From Halovulum marinum (GTDB lineage Bacteria > Pseudomonadota > Alphaproteobacteria > Rhodobacterales > Rhodobacteraceae), in the NCBI RefSeq assembly GCF_009697225.1, contig NZ_WIND01000002.1, forward strand, positions 186,001 to 250,000: DNA of 64,000 bases, in the 5' to 3' direction. The position numbers were made by a program, and so were the translations under genes. The stretch's first letter is position 1; each line of letters opens with the position of its first letter. The notes beneath the pieces were generated by a model. It ran no database searches, was not told the origin of the DNA, and worked only from the letters and a program-made list of their open reading frames with translations. Shown piece after piece: positions 45,904 through 54,097 of the stretch.

Positions 45904-46841
45904 TCGGAATCACCATCGGCGACCCGGCGGGGGTCGGCCCGGAAATCACCCTCAGGGCGGTGGCGGACATGGCGCCCGCGGATCGGGCGCGCACGCGGAT
46001 CTACGGCTGCCGGCGCACGCTGGCGGCCGCCGAGGCCGCCATTGGCGTGCCGCTGGCGGACGGGGTGGCGGTGGTCGACCTGCCGGTGGCGGACGCGCCG
46101 CTGCCGTTCGGCGCGGCGGACCCGCGCGCCGGCGACGCCGCATACCGCTTCATCGCCGCGGCGGTGGCGGCGGCCGAGGCCGGCGAGATCGGCTGCATCG
46201 TGACCGCGCCGATCAACAAGGCGGCGCTGAACGCCGCCGGGCACCATTACGACGGCCACACCGGCATGCTGGCGGCGCTGACCGGCGAGACCCGCGCCTT
46301 CATGCTGCTGGCGTCCGCGCGGCTGAAGGTGATCCACGTCTCGACCCATGTCAGCCTGCACGACGCCATCGACCGGGCGACGCCCGAGCAGGTGCTGGCG
46401 ACGATCCGCGCCGGGCACGCGCACCTGCGCCGCATCGGCATCGACGCGCCGCGGATCGCCGTCGCCGGGATCAACCCGCACTGCGGCGAGGGCGGGCTGT
46501 TCGGCACCGAGGACGACACCCAGGTCGCCCCGGCGGTCGAGGCTGCCCGCGCCGGGGGCATCGACGTGACCGGTCCGGTGCCCGCCGACACCGTGTTCCA
46601 CCGCGCCTATCAGGGGGCGTTCGACCTGATCGTCGCGCAGTACCACGACCAGGGCCACATCCCGATCAAGCTGGTCGCGTTCGACACCGCGGTGAACGTC
46701 TCGCTGGGGCTGCCGATCGACCGCACCTCGGTCGACCACGGCACCGCCTTCGACATCGCCGGCAAGGGTGTCGCCAGCCACGAGAACATGAACGAGGCGA
46801 TCGCCTATGCGCGCCGCCTGGTCGCAGGAGGAAAGACGTGA
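45900..46841 (+). CDS. PdxA2-like 4-phospho-tetronate dehydrogenase
   Basis: 313 residues. Homologue of 4-hydroxythreonine-4-phosphate dehydrogenase: [39 protein letters not shown], and metal His residues in [11 protein letters not shown] and [14 protein letters not shown]. In the company of a DtnK-type kinase the family oxidises and decarboxylates D-threonate or D-erythronate 4-phosphate to dihydroxyacetone phosphate. The pyridoxine role is less likely because of this context. Overlaps both neighbours by 4 bases. Confidence 0.88.
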   Translation: MIGITIGDPAGVGPEITLRAVADMAPADRARTRIYGCRRTLAAAEAAIGVPLADGVAVVDLPVADAPLPFGAADPRAGDAAYRFIAAAVAAAEAGEIGCIVTAPINKAALNAAGHHYDGHTGMLAALTGETRAFMLLASARLKVIHVSTHVSLHDAIDRATPEQVLATIRAGHAHLRRIGIDAPRIAVAGINPHCGEGGLFGTEDDTQVAPAVEAARAGGIDVTGPVPADTVFHRAYQGAFDLIVAQYHDQGHIPIKLVAFDTAVNVSLGLPIDRTSVDHGTAFDIAGKGVASHENMNEAIAYARRLVAGGKT

Positions 46842-47743
46842 CCCATCAGATCAGCGGCGTGCACTGCGCCGCGGCGACCCCGGTGACCGCGGACGGCGCG
46901 CCGGACCTGGCGCTGTTCACCGCACACTGCCATGCGCTGCTGGAGGAGGGCTGCCACGGCATCGCCATGCTCGGCACCACCGGCGAGGCGAACAGCTTCG
47001 GGCTGCGGCAGCGGATGGCGCTGCTGGACGGCGTCATCGACGGCGGCGTGCCCGCCGCGACGCTGCTGCCCGGCACCTCGGCGCCCTCGGTCGCGGACAC
47101 GGCCGAGCTGACCGCGCACGCGGTCCGGTCCGGGGCGAAGGGCGTCGTGCTGCTGCCGCCCTACTACTACAAGGGCGTCGGCGACGAGGGGCTGTACCGG
47201 TTCTACGCCGGCGTCATCGAGGCGGTGGCCGACGACCGCCTGCGGGTGGTGCTGTACCACATCCCGCAGGTCACGCAGATCCCGCTGGGCCACGAGCTGA
47301 TCGCGCGGCTGCTGGAGGATTTCCCCGGCATCGTCTGCGGCATCAAGGACAGCAGCGGCGAGATGCCGAACATGGAGGCGATGTGCCGCCGGTTCCCGCA
47401 GCTGGGCGTTCTGGCCGGGGCCGATCCGCTGATGCTGCCGCTGCTGCGGATGGGCGGCGCGGGCTGCATCACCGCCACCTCGAACCTGCGCGCGGACGCG
47501 CTGCGGGTGGTGTGGGACGGCTGGCAGGACCCCGCGCGGGCGGCGGAGGTCGCGGCGGCGCAGGCGCGGATCGACGCCTGGCGGACGCTGACCAACCGCC
47601 ACGTTCAACTGCCGACGGTGAAGGCCATGCTGGCCCGCAGCCGCGGCAATCCGGGCTGGCTGGACCCGCTGCCGCCGCTGGTCGAGCTGACCGAGGCGCA
47701 GCGGCAGGACGTGTGGGACGAAATGGACCGCCTGGGCGGCTGA
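46838..47743 (+). CDS. DapA-family (dihydrodipicolinate synthase/N-acetylneuraminate lyase) aldolase
   Basis: 301 residues, TIM barrel class I aldolase. [11 protein letters not shown] holds the Thr-Thr pair, [10 protein letters not shown] the catalytic Tyr and CGIKDSSGE the Schiff-base Lys. Pyruvate is the expected donor or product. It is not the housekeeping DapA: it is in a sugar-acid cluster with a GTG start overlapping the PdxA2 stop. A likely role is cleavage of a 2-keto-3-deoxy acid. Confidence 0.9.
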   Translation: MTHQISGVHCAAATPVTADGAPDLALFTAHCHALLEEGCHGIAMLGTTGEANSFGLRQRMALLDGVIDGGVPAATLLPGTSAPSVADTAELTAHAVRSGAKGVVLLPPYYYKGVGDEGLYRFYAGVIEAVADDRLRVVLYHIPQVTQIPLGHELIARLLEDFPGIVCGIKDSSGEMPNMEAMCRRFPQLGVLAGADPLMLPLLRMGGAGCITATSNLRADALRVVWDGWQDPARAAEVAAAQARIDAWRTLTNRHVQLPTVKAMLARSRGNPGWLDPLPPLVELTEAQRQDVWDEMDRLGG

Positions 47744-47753
47744 GGAGCGGGCG

Positions 47754-48878
47754 ATGAGCGACATATCCCGGGCGATCACCCTGAACCTGCCGCCGCGGAT
47801 CGAGATCGGCAAGGGCGCCGCGGCGCGGCTTGGCGACTGGGCCGCGGGATACGCGCGCGTGCTGGTGATCGCGCAGCCGGTCACCGCGGGCATGGTCGGC
47901 CGGCTGGGCCTGAGCGGCGAGATCACGGTGTTCGACGCCGTCGCGCCGGAGCCCAAGGACAGCGACCTCGAGGCCGCGCTGGCCGTCGCCCGCTCGGTGC
48001 GGCCGGATCTGGTGGTCGGGCTTGGCGGCGGCTCGGTGATGGACGTGGCCAAGCTTGTCGCGGTGCTGTGGAACGGCGCGCAGACGCTGGCGGACGTGGC
48101 CGGGCCGAACCGGGTGGCGGGCAGGCACGCGGCGCTGGCGCAGGTGGCGACCACCGCCGGCACCGGCTCGGAGGGCGGGATCCGCGCGCTGATCACCGAC
48201 GGCGCCACCGGCATGAAGGTGGCGGTGGAAAGCCCGCACATGCTGGCGGACCTGGCGGTGCTGGACCCGGAGCTGACGATGACCGTGCCGCCCGCGGTCA
48301 CCGCCGCCACCGGCATCGACGCGCTGGCGCATTGCGCCGAGGCGTTCACCAGCCTGCGGGCGCACCCGCTGATCGACGGCTACGCCCGCATGGGCATCGC
48401 CCTGGCCGGCCGTTTCCTGGCCCGCGCCGTCGCCGACGGCGGCGATGCCGAGGCGCGCGGCGGCATGCTGCTGGCGTCGTTCTACGGCGGGCTGTGCCTG
48501 GGGCCGGTGAACACCGCCGCCGGCCATGCGCTGGCCTATCCGCTGGGCACCCGCGCCGGACTGCCGCACGGGCTGAGCGTGGCGCTGCTGTTTCCGCAGG
48601 TATTGGCGTACAACGCCCCCGCCAGCGCCGACAAGACCGGCGAGATCCTGCGGATGCTGGGGCTGGAACCGGCGGCCGAGCCGCAGGCGGTGGCCGGCCA
48701 GACCAAGGATTTCTGCACCGCGCTGGGCATGACCATGTCGCTGCAGGCGCACGGCGTCGCGGCCGGCGATCTGCCCGGCTGGGCCGCCGAGGCGCACGGC
48801 ATCCGCCGGCTGATGGACAACAATCCGCGCGACATGACCGTCGAGGCGGTCGAGGCGATCTACCGCGCCGCGTTCTGA
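47754..48878 (+). CDS. Iron-containing (group III) alcohol dehydrogenase
   Basis: 374 residues. NAD motif GLGGGSVMDVAK, TTAGTGSEGG, metal ligands Asp and His in ATGIDALAHCAEAFTS and two later His in AAGHALAYPLGTRAGLPHGLS. Related to maleylacetate reductase and 1,3-propanediol-type dehydrogenases. Expected to reduce or oxidise a short aldehyde or alcohol made in this pathway. It ends converging with the GntR gene, 19 bases of overlap. Confidence 0.92.
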   Translation: MSDISRAITLNLPPRIEIGKGAAARLGDWAAGYARVLVIAQPVTAGMVGRLGLSGEITVFDAVAPEPKDSDLEAALAVARSVRPDLVVGLGGGSVMDVAKLVAVLWNGAQTLADVAGPNRVAGRHAALAQVATTAGTGSEGGIRALITDGATGMKVAVESPHMLADLAVLDPELTMTVPPAVTAATGIDALAHCAEAFTSLRAHPLIDGYARMGIALAGRFLARAVADGGDAEARGGMLLASFYGGLCLGPVNTAAGHALAYPLGTRAGLPHGLSVALLFPQVLAYNAPASADKTGEILRMLGLEPAAEPQAVAGQTKDFCTALGMTMSLQAHGVAAGDLPGWAAEAHGIRRLMDNNPRDMTVEAVEAIYRAAF

Positions 48879-49618
48879 TCCTCAGGCCCGGGGCGGGTCA
48901 GCCCGGGGCCCTCGAACAGCCGGTCGCGCGAGCCGATCAGGTGCCGGCGCATCAGCGTCTCGGCCAGCGCCGGATCGCGATCGACGATCGCGTCGTGGAT
49001 CGCCCGGTGCTCGTCGAACACGTGACGCAGGCCGTCGGGCGTGGCCTTCAGCGACTGGCCGTGGAACTGCATGCCGACGGCGATGTGTTCCTTCAGCGCC
49101 TCCATCGCGGTGGTGAAGTAGCTGTTGTCGCTGGCGCGGGCGATCGCGCCGTGGAAGGCGAAATCGGCATCCTCGCGGTGGCGCTTGCGGGCGGTGGCGT
49201 CGCGCATGATGTCCAGCGCGGCGCGGATCTCGGCCAGGTTGGCCTCGGTCCGGCGCTCGGCCGCGGCGGCGGCCACGGCCGGCTCCAGCGTCAGCCGGAA
49301 CTCGTAGCAGCGCTGCAGCCCGGCGATGCTTTCCAGCGGGCCGAAGCCCAGCGGTTCGCGCACGCCGGGCTGGCGCACGAAGCTGCCCGCGCCGCGGCGC
49401 GAATAGATCAGCCCCTGGTCGCGCAGCCGTTTCAGCGCCTCGCGGATCACCGGGCGGGAGACCTGGAACTCGGCCGCCAGGTCGAACTCGGTCGGAAGCC
49501 GCTCGTCCGCGGCGTAGGCGCCGGACTTGATCGCGTGCATCAGCCGGTCGAACACCATGTCGCCGAGGTTGCGCCGGGTGCGCGGCGTGCGGCGGTCGGT
49601 GCGGGTGCCGGGGGCCAT
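48860..49618 (-). CDS. GntR-family regulator, FCD subfamily
   Basis: 252 residues. HTH FDLAAEFQVSRPVIREALKRLRDQGLI, then an FCD domain with DADFAFHGAIARASDN and VFDEHRAIHDAIVDRD. Start at the ATG, 4 bases after the DtnK-like stop, so the two share a transcript. Likely repressor of its own operon and of the divergent Asp-box/PdxA2/DapA/ADH operon. Confidence 0.92.
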   Translation of the reverse strand: MAPGTRTDRRTPRTRRNLGDMVFDRLMHAIKSGAYAADERLPTEFDLAAEFQVSRPVIREALKRLRDQGLIYSRRGAGSFVRQPGVREPLGFGPLESIAGLQRCYEFRLTLEPAVAAAAAERRTEANLAEIRAALDIMRDATARKRHREDADFAFHGAIARASDNSYFTTAMEALKEHIAVGMQFHGQSLKATPDGLRHVFDEHRAIHDAIVDRDPALAETLMRRHLIGSRDRLFEGPGLTRPGPEDQNAAR

Positions 49619-49622
49619 CGCG

Positions 49623-50657
49623 TCAGGCCCCGACGCCGGCGGCCACGCCGGCCAGCCGGAGCAGCGCGTCGGCGTCGCCGAAGCCGCCGGACTTGGTGAC
49701 CACCACCTGGTCCCCGGCGCGGCACAGCGGCAGCCCCGGCAGCGCCTCGCCGCGCACCTCGAGCAGCGCGATCCCGAGCCGGTCCAGCGCCGCCTCGGCG
49801 GTGGCGCCGCCGGTCAGCAGCATGCCGCGCGCCCGGCGCAGATGCGGCGCCAGCGTTTCGGCGAAGGCGCGGGCGACCCGGTCCGGCGGAACGCGGCCGT
49901 CCTCGGTGGCCTGCAGCAGCGTCAGCTCCGCCGCCGGCGGCGGTGCGGTGGGCGCGGCCGGTAGCCCCGACGGGCAGGGCAGATGGTGCAGGTCCGGGCA
50001 GGCGGCGCGCAGCCGCGCCACCTGCGCGAGGGTGATCGGATCGGTCGAGCCGACGGCGATGCAGGCGGGCCGCGGAAGCGCCGGATCGACGGTCAGCGGC
50101 GGTGCCGACATGAGCCCCGCCAGCGCCTGGGCCAGGCCGCGCGCGCCGACCAGCACGGCCGCGGCCGGCGCTGCGGCGACCGCCGCGGCGATGTCGGCCT
50201 GCACCTCGGCGTCGGGCGCATGCGCCCGGTCGGCGGCCAGACCCAGCGCCCGGCGGACCGGGACCGGATCGGCAACGCCGAAGCCGCACAACGCGCCGTC
50301 GCGGACGACGCGGCCGAAATCCGGGATCGCCGGCAGCACCAGGAACCGCCGGTCGCCGAACGCCGCAAGCTCGGCCGGGATGTTGCCCTTCAGCCGCGAG
50401 TCGATCTTCTTCATCACCCGCACGTCGGGCGGCAGGCTGGCCAGCACCTCGGCCACCGCGCGGGCGGCGGCGGGGGCCGAGATCTCGCGCGATCGGGTCG
50501 ATACCGCGACCACCGCCGCGCCCCGCGCCAGCGCGTCGGGCAGCGCGGCGGGCGAGGTCGCCGCGACCACGCCGCCGGCGATGCCCGCGAACGGCGCCGA
50601 GGCGTCCAGCGCACCGGTCAGGTCATCGGCGACTATAACGAGTCTGGGGGCGATCAT
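49623..50657 (-). CDS. Four-carbon acid sugar kinase, DtnK-like (DUF1537)
   Basis: 344 residues. It phosphorylates a tetronate at C4: LVIVADDLTGALDASAPFAG and KKIDSRLKGNIPAELAAFG in the N-terminal domain, LLTGGATAEAALDRLG and VVVTKSGGFGDADALL in the C-terminal one. Shorter than the OtnK-type kinase at 21 kb and of the D-threonate/D-erythronate kinase pattern. With PdxA2 it makes a two-step route to dihydroxyacetone phosphate. Precise substrate uncertain. Confidence 0.87.
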   Translation of the reverse strand: MIAPRLVIVADDLTGALDASAPFAGIAGGVVAATSPAALPDALARGAAVVAVSTRSREISAPAAARAVAEVLASLPPDVRVMKKIDSRLKGNIPAELAAFGDRRFLVLPAIPDFGRVVRDGALCGFGVADPVPVRRALGLAADRAHAPDAEVQADIAAAVAAAPAAAVLVGARGLAQALAGLMSAPPLTVDPALPRPACIAVGSTDPITLAQVARLRAACPDLHHLPCPSGLPAAPTAPPPAAELTLLQATEDGRVPPDRVARAFAETLAPHLRRARGMLLTGGATAEAALDRLGIALLEVRGEALPGLPLCRAGDQVVVTKSGGFGDADALLRLAGVAAGVGA

Positions 50658-50687
50658 CGGGCGCTGCTGGACCGTGGTGAATTTGTA

Positions 50688-50699
50688 TGATGATTTCAG
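50688..50699. promoter_or_regulatory. Second TGATGA-N2-TCAG motif, before the DtnK-like gene
   Basis: TGATGATTTCAG agrees at 10 of 12 positions with the centre of the palindrome at 44664-44678, and lies 31 bases before the kinase start. It is a weaker inverted repeat, which is common for second operators. Interpretation as a shared GntR site is tentative. Confidence 0.35.
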
Positions 50700-50776
50700 A
50701 TTAACCCTTACAGGTCAACGCGCTTTATCTTTGCTGTTGATTACATCCGGGGGGCGGCGGGCGCGCCCGTGCGCAC

Positions 50777-51520
50777 TCAGTTCATGTAGCTGCCGCCGTT
50801 CGCGTTCAACGTCTCTCCGGTCACGAAAGCCGACTGGTCCGATGCCAGGAACAGGACCACGTCGGCGATCTGCTCGGGCGTGCCGAGCCGGCCCAGCGGC
50901 ACCCGCCCGAGGACCGTCTGGCGGTAGTCCGGCGGCCATTGCGCGGTCATGTCCGTCTCGACCGGGCCGGGGCAGACCGCGTTGACCCGGATGCCGTGCG
51001 GCGCCATCTCCTGCGCCAGGTGCATGGTCAGGTAGTTGACCGCCGCCTTCGAGGCGCCATAGGCCGGCGCGGCGTTGCGGTGCGGGGTCTTCGCCGCCGA
51101 GGAACTGACGTTGACGATGCTTCCGGCGCCGCGCGCGATCATCGCCGGCAGCACCGCGCGGCAGAAATGCAGGGTGCCGTTGAGGTTCACGTCCAGCACC
51201 CGCTGCCAGTCGGAAAACGCCATCTCGAGCGTGCCGGAGCGGGTGTTGATGCCGGCGTTGTTGACCAGGATGTCGACCGCGCCGAACCGCTTCGCTGCGG
51301 CGGCGCCGACCGCGGCGGCGGTGTCCTGCCGCGCCACGTCGCCGGCGACGGTCAGCGCCTCGGCGCCCAGTTGCCGGCAGGCCTCGGCCACGTCCTCCAG
51401 CAGGTCGGCCCGGGTGCCGTTCAGCACCAGGCGGGCGCCGCCTTGCGCCAGCCGCAGCGCGATCGCCCGGCCGATGCCGCGGGTCGCGCCGCTGACGATG
51501 GCAGTCTTTCCGTGCAGCAT
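50777..51520 (-). CDS. SDR-family NAD(P)-dependent oxidoreductase, FabG-like
   Basis: 247 residues. Motifs SGATRGIGRA, NNAG, catalytic Ser in NVSSSAAK, Tyr-Lys in YGASKAA, ending GGSYMN. Asn/Gly after strand 2 (LVLNGTRAD) favours NADP(H). Start at the ATG after AGGGGACC; an earlier in-frame start would add a Pro/Ala-rich tail. Divergent from an FAH-family hydrolase gene; together they resemble the dehydrogenase and hydrolase steps of 2-keto-3-deoxy-L-fuconate (or rhamnonate) breakdown. Confidence 0.88.
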   Translation of the reverse strand: MLHGKTAIVSGATRGIGRAIALRLAQGGARLVLNGTRADLLEDVAEACRQLGAEALTVAGDVARQDTAAAVGAAAAKRFGAVDILVNNAGINTRSGTLEMAFSDWQRVLDVNLNGTLHFCRAVLPAMIARGAGSIVNVSSSAAKTPHRNAAPAYGASKAAVNYLTMHLAQEMAPHGIRVNAVCPGPVETDMTAQWPPDYRQTVLGRVPLGRLGTPEQIADVVLFLASDQSAFVTGETLNANGGSYMN

Positions 51521-51851
51521 GACAGGTCCCCTTGTCCAGCGGTGCAGATCCATCCCTGCACCGGCCGCGGGCGCGGGGGCCATCGCCGGGATTCGATCTT
51601 GACGGGCCGGCCGCGACGGGGGATCAGTTTACCGCGAATGGAATAAATACCGAACGGCATTCATCGGCAGGATCCGGTCACGGCAGTCTTGTCATACCAA
51701 ACGGCACCATTCGGCTTGCCTGCCGGGCGCGATCGCGGCATGTATCGGCCCGCGGGTGACGCTGCGGCAGGGGCCGCGGCAGCCGGCGCCGGATCGGTCC
51801 GGTCACGGGATCAAACGAAGGGCGGCGCAACCGCCAAGGAAGGGAAATGGC
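51521..51851. other. Divergent regulatory region with a 13-bp direct repeat
   Basis: 331 bases between the SDR and the FAH genes hold no gene I can support. ATACCGAACGGCA at 51647-51659 and ATACCAAACGGCA at 51694-51706 differ at one base, 47 bp apart. Both are followed by CATTC-like words (GGCATTC, GGCACCATTC). They are candidate operators for a regulator not encoded in the window. The stretch 51635-51665 is less GC-rich than its surroundings, consistent with a promoter. Confidence 0.5.
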
Positions 51852-52691
51852 ATGAAATTCGTACGTTTCGGCGAGCGGGAGAATGAGAAACCGGGCGTTC
51901 TGGACGCCGACGGCACGATTCGCGACCTGTCGGGGAAGATCGACGATCTGGCGGGCGATGTCCTGACCGACCTGGACACGCTCAAGGGCGTGGACCTGGC
52001 CGCGCTGCCGGCGGTGTCCGGCGCGCCGCGCCTCGGCCCGCCGGTGGCGGGCACCGGCAAGTTCATCTGCATCGGCCTGAACTACGCCGATCACGCCGCG
52101 GAATCCGGTCTCGAGGTGCCGCCCGAGCCGGTGATCTTCATGAAGGCCACCAGCGCGATCTGCGGCCCGAACGATCCGATCATCGTGCCGCGCACCAGCG
52201 AGAAGACCGACTGGGAGGTCGAGCTGGCGGTGGTGATCGGCAAGCGCGCGAAATACGTCTCCGAGGACGAGGCGATGGCGCATGTGGCCGGCTACGCGAT
52301 CACCAACGACGTCTCCGAGCGCGCCTTCCAGGCCGAGCGCGCGGGGCAGTGGACCAAGGGCAAGTCCTGCGACAACTTCGGCCAGATCGGGCCCTGGCTG
52401 GTGACCCCGGACGAGGTCGCCGACCCGCAGCAGCTGAAGATGTGGCTGACGGTGAACGGCAAGACCATGCAGGACGGCAGCACCGCGACGATGGTCTACG
52501 GGGTGAAGTTCCTGGTCAGCTATCTCAGCCAGTTCATGACCCTGCACCCGGGCGACGTGATCTCGACCGGCACGCCGCCGGGCGTGGGCCTGGGCATGAA
52601 GCCGCCGCAGTACCTCAAGCCCGGCGACGTGGTCGAGGTGGGCATCGAGGGCCTGGGCCAGCAGCGCCAGGACGTGGTCGCCGACGACTGA
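51852..52691 (+). CDS. Fumarylacetoacetate-hydrolase-family protein, probable 2,4-diketo-3-deoxy acid hydrolase
   Basis: 279 residues. An N-terminal 60-residue cap, then the FAH fold: ICIGLNYADHAAESG, PVIFMKATSAICGPND, metal Glu in DWEVELAVVIG, ITNDVSERAFQ and STGTPPGVGLGMKPP. Family members cleave 2,4-diketo-3-deoxy-L-fuconate or act as fumarylpyruvate or ureidoglycolate enzymes. The start is supported by MKFVRFG, usual for this subgroup, and by AAGGAAGG upstream. Confidence 0.88.
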   Translation: MKFVRFGERENEKPGVLDADGTIRDLSGKIDDLAGDVLTDLDTLKGVDLAALPAVSGAPRLGPPVAGTGKFICIGLNYADHAAESGLEVPPEPVIFMKATSAICGPNDPIIVPRTSEKTDWEVELAVVIGKRAKYVSEDEAMAHVAGYAITNDVSERAFQAERAGQWTKGKSCDNFGQIGPWLVTPDEVADPQQLKMWLTVNGKTMQDGSTATMVYGVKFLVSYLSQFMTLHPGDVISTGTPPGVGLGMKPPQYLKPGDVVEVGIEGLGQQRQDVVADD

Positions 52692-52805
52692 CGGCGCCGG
52701 CCCGTTTCCGCGCCGGTCGGTTCCGGCGCGGATGCCGTTTGGGCCGCGACCCCGAGTCGGGGTAGACTTCCGCCGGCATACATTCATGCCAGAGGGGGGA
52801 ACGCG

Positions 52806-53009
52806 ATGAGCGTCGCACGTGTCACGGAAATCTCGGCCACGTCCGCGAGCAGTTTCGAGGATGCGGTCAACAAGGGCGTTGCCCGCGCGTCCGAGACGTT
52901 GCGCAACGTCAAGTCGGCCTGGGTCAAGGAGCAGCAGGTCCGGATCGACGGCTCCAAGATCGTCGAGTACCAGGTCAACCTGATGGTGACCTTCGTCCTC
53001 GAGGACTGA
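52806..53009 (+). CDS. Dodecin flavin-storage protein
   Basis: 67 residues. Forms a hollow dodecamer that binds flavins in pairs. VTEISATSASSFEDAV, the conserved Trp in NVKSAWVKEQQV that stacks on the flavin, and the C-terminal YQVNLMVTFVLED. A GAGGGGGG ribosome site precedes the ATG. A single gene; it converges on the Tct regulatory genes. Confidence 0.94.
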   Translation: MSVARVTEISATSASSFEDAVNKGVARASETLRNVKSAWVKEQQVRIDGSKIVEYQVNLMVTFVLED

Positions 53010-53032
53010 CCGAATGGCGTCGCTCGCCGGCG

Positions 53033-54097
53033 TCACTCGGTGGTGAAGGTGCCGCGCCAGAGCTCGAGGAACCGCGCCCGTTTCTGCCGGTCGAGGCCGA
53101 CCAGCAGCACCGGCGACAGCGGGATCTGGCGCAGCACCGCGCTGCCCGAGGGCAGCGTCAGCAGCGTCTCGTCCGGCTCGTCCAGATCGACGATCAGCCG
53201 CGCGGCGGCCAGTTCGCGCCGGCCGGCATCCGACAGCAGGAAGTCCAGCAGCAGCCCCGCGTCGTCGGGGTTGCGGGCGCCGGCGGGCAGCATCGCCGCG
53301 CGCGACAGCACCAGCGTGTAGTCGTCGGGGGCGACCACCGCCAGGTTCGGCGCGGTTTCGGCACGGGCCAGCGCATACGAGCCCAGCACGTTGTACGCGA
53401 CCAGGAACCGGCCGGCGATCACGCCGTCGATGATCTCGGCCGAGCAGCAGGTTGCGACCGCGCCCGAGCGGCCGAACGCCTCGATCAGGCTGCCGAAGGT
53501 GGTGGCCTGCCGCGAATCCACGAACGCGAACAGATAGCCCAGCCCCGACGCCTCGATGTCGTAGGTGGCGACGCGGCCGGCGTAGGGGCTGTCGGCGGGC
53601 CGCAGCAGGTCGATCAGGTCAAACCGCGAGCGCGGCGCCTGGCTGGCCGGCACCAGGTCGCGGTTGTAGACCAGCACCGCCGGCTCGCGGGTGATGCCGA
53701 AGATCTCGTCGCGCCAGCTGGCGCCCGCCGGCAGCCGGTCGGTGCGCGCCGAGCGGTAGGGGCGGGCGCAGCCGTCGTTGACCAGCTTCACCAGCTGGTC
53801 GACGGCCGAGCTGATCAGCAGGTCCGCGTCCGCCGCGTCGGCGGTGCAGGCGGCCTCGCCGGCGGCGTAGAGCCCGTTCGAGCTCCATTGCTCGTATTCG
53901 ACGCGCACCTCCGGGCTCGCGGCGACGAAGGCGCCGAGCACCGGGCCGAACAGCGCGATGTCGGTGGTGCCGCGCACCAGCAGCGTGCGCGGCGCGTCGG
54001 TCGCGCCGAAGCCGCGCGTCGCCTCGGGGTCGGCCTGCGCCGATGCTTCCGGCGCCAGCAGCAGCAGCGCGAGCCCGAGCAGCGCGCGCAGGCTCAT
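53033..54097 (-). CDS. Periplasmic solute-binding protein co-encoded with a two-component system
   Basis: 354 residues. Signal peptide LRALLGLALLLLAPEASAQ; then VRGTTDIALFGPVLGAFVAASPEVRVEYEQWSSN in short blocks (e.g. VRGTTDIALFGPVL), ITREPAVLVYNRDLV and DFLLSDAGRRELAAARL, a type II fold like Fe(III)- or sugar-binding ABC proteins. No permease or ATPase is nearby. Its start overlaps the histidine-kinase stop by 4 bases, which suggests it presents the signal to the kinase rather than feeding a transporter. Confidence 0.85.
   Translation of the reverse strand: MSLRALLGLALLLLAPEASAQADPEATRGFGATDAPRTLLVRGTTDIALFGPVLGAFVAASPEVRVEYEQWSSNGLYAAGEAACTADAADADLLISSAVDQLVKLVNDGCARPYRSARTDRLPAGASWRDEIFGITREPAVLVYNRDLVPASQAPRSRFDLIDLLRPADSPYAGRVATYDIEASGLGYLFAFVDSRQATTFGSLIEAFGRSGAVATCCSAEIIDGVIAGRFLVAYNVLGSYALARAETAPNLAVVAPDDYTLVLSRAAMLPAGARNPDDAGLLLDFLLSDAGRRELAAARLIVDLDEPDETLLTLPSGSAVLRQIPLSPVLLVGLDRQKRARFLELWRGTFTTE

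Noticed and set aside
45900-46841. Pyridoxine-synthesis pdxA
   Set aside because: The neighbouring DtnK-type kinase and GntR regulator indicate the catabolic PdxA2 role; no pdxJ or ksgA is adjacent.
46838-47743. Housekeeping dihydrodipicolinate synthase (dapA)
   Set aside because: It is coupled to PdxA2 and Fe-ADH genes in a sugar-acid cluster and starts with an overlapping GTG, so a catabolic aldolase is more likely.
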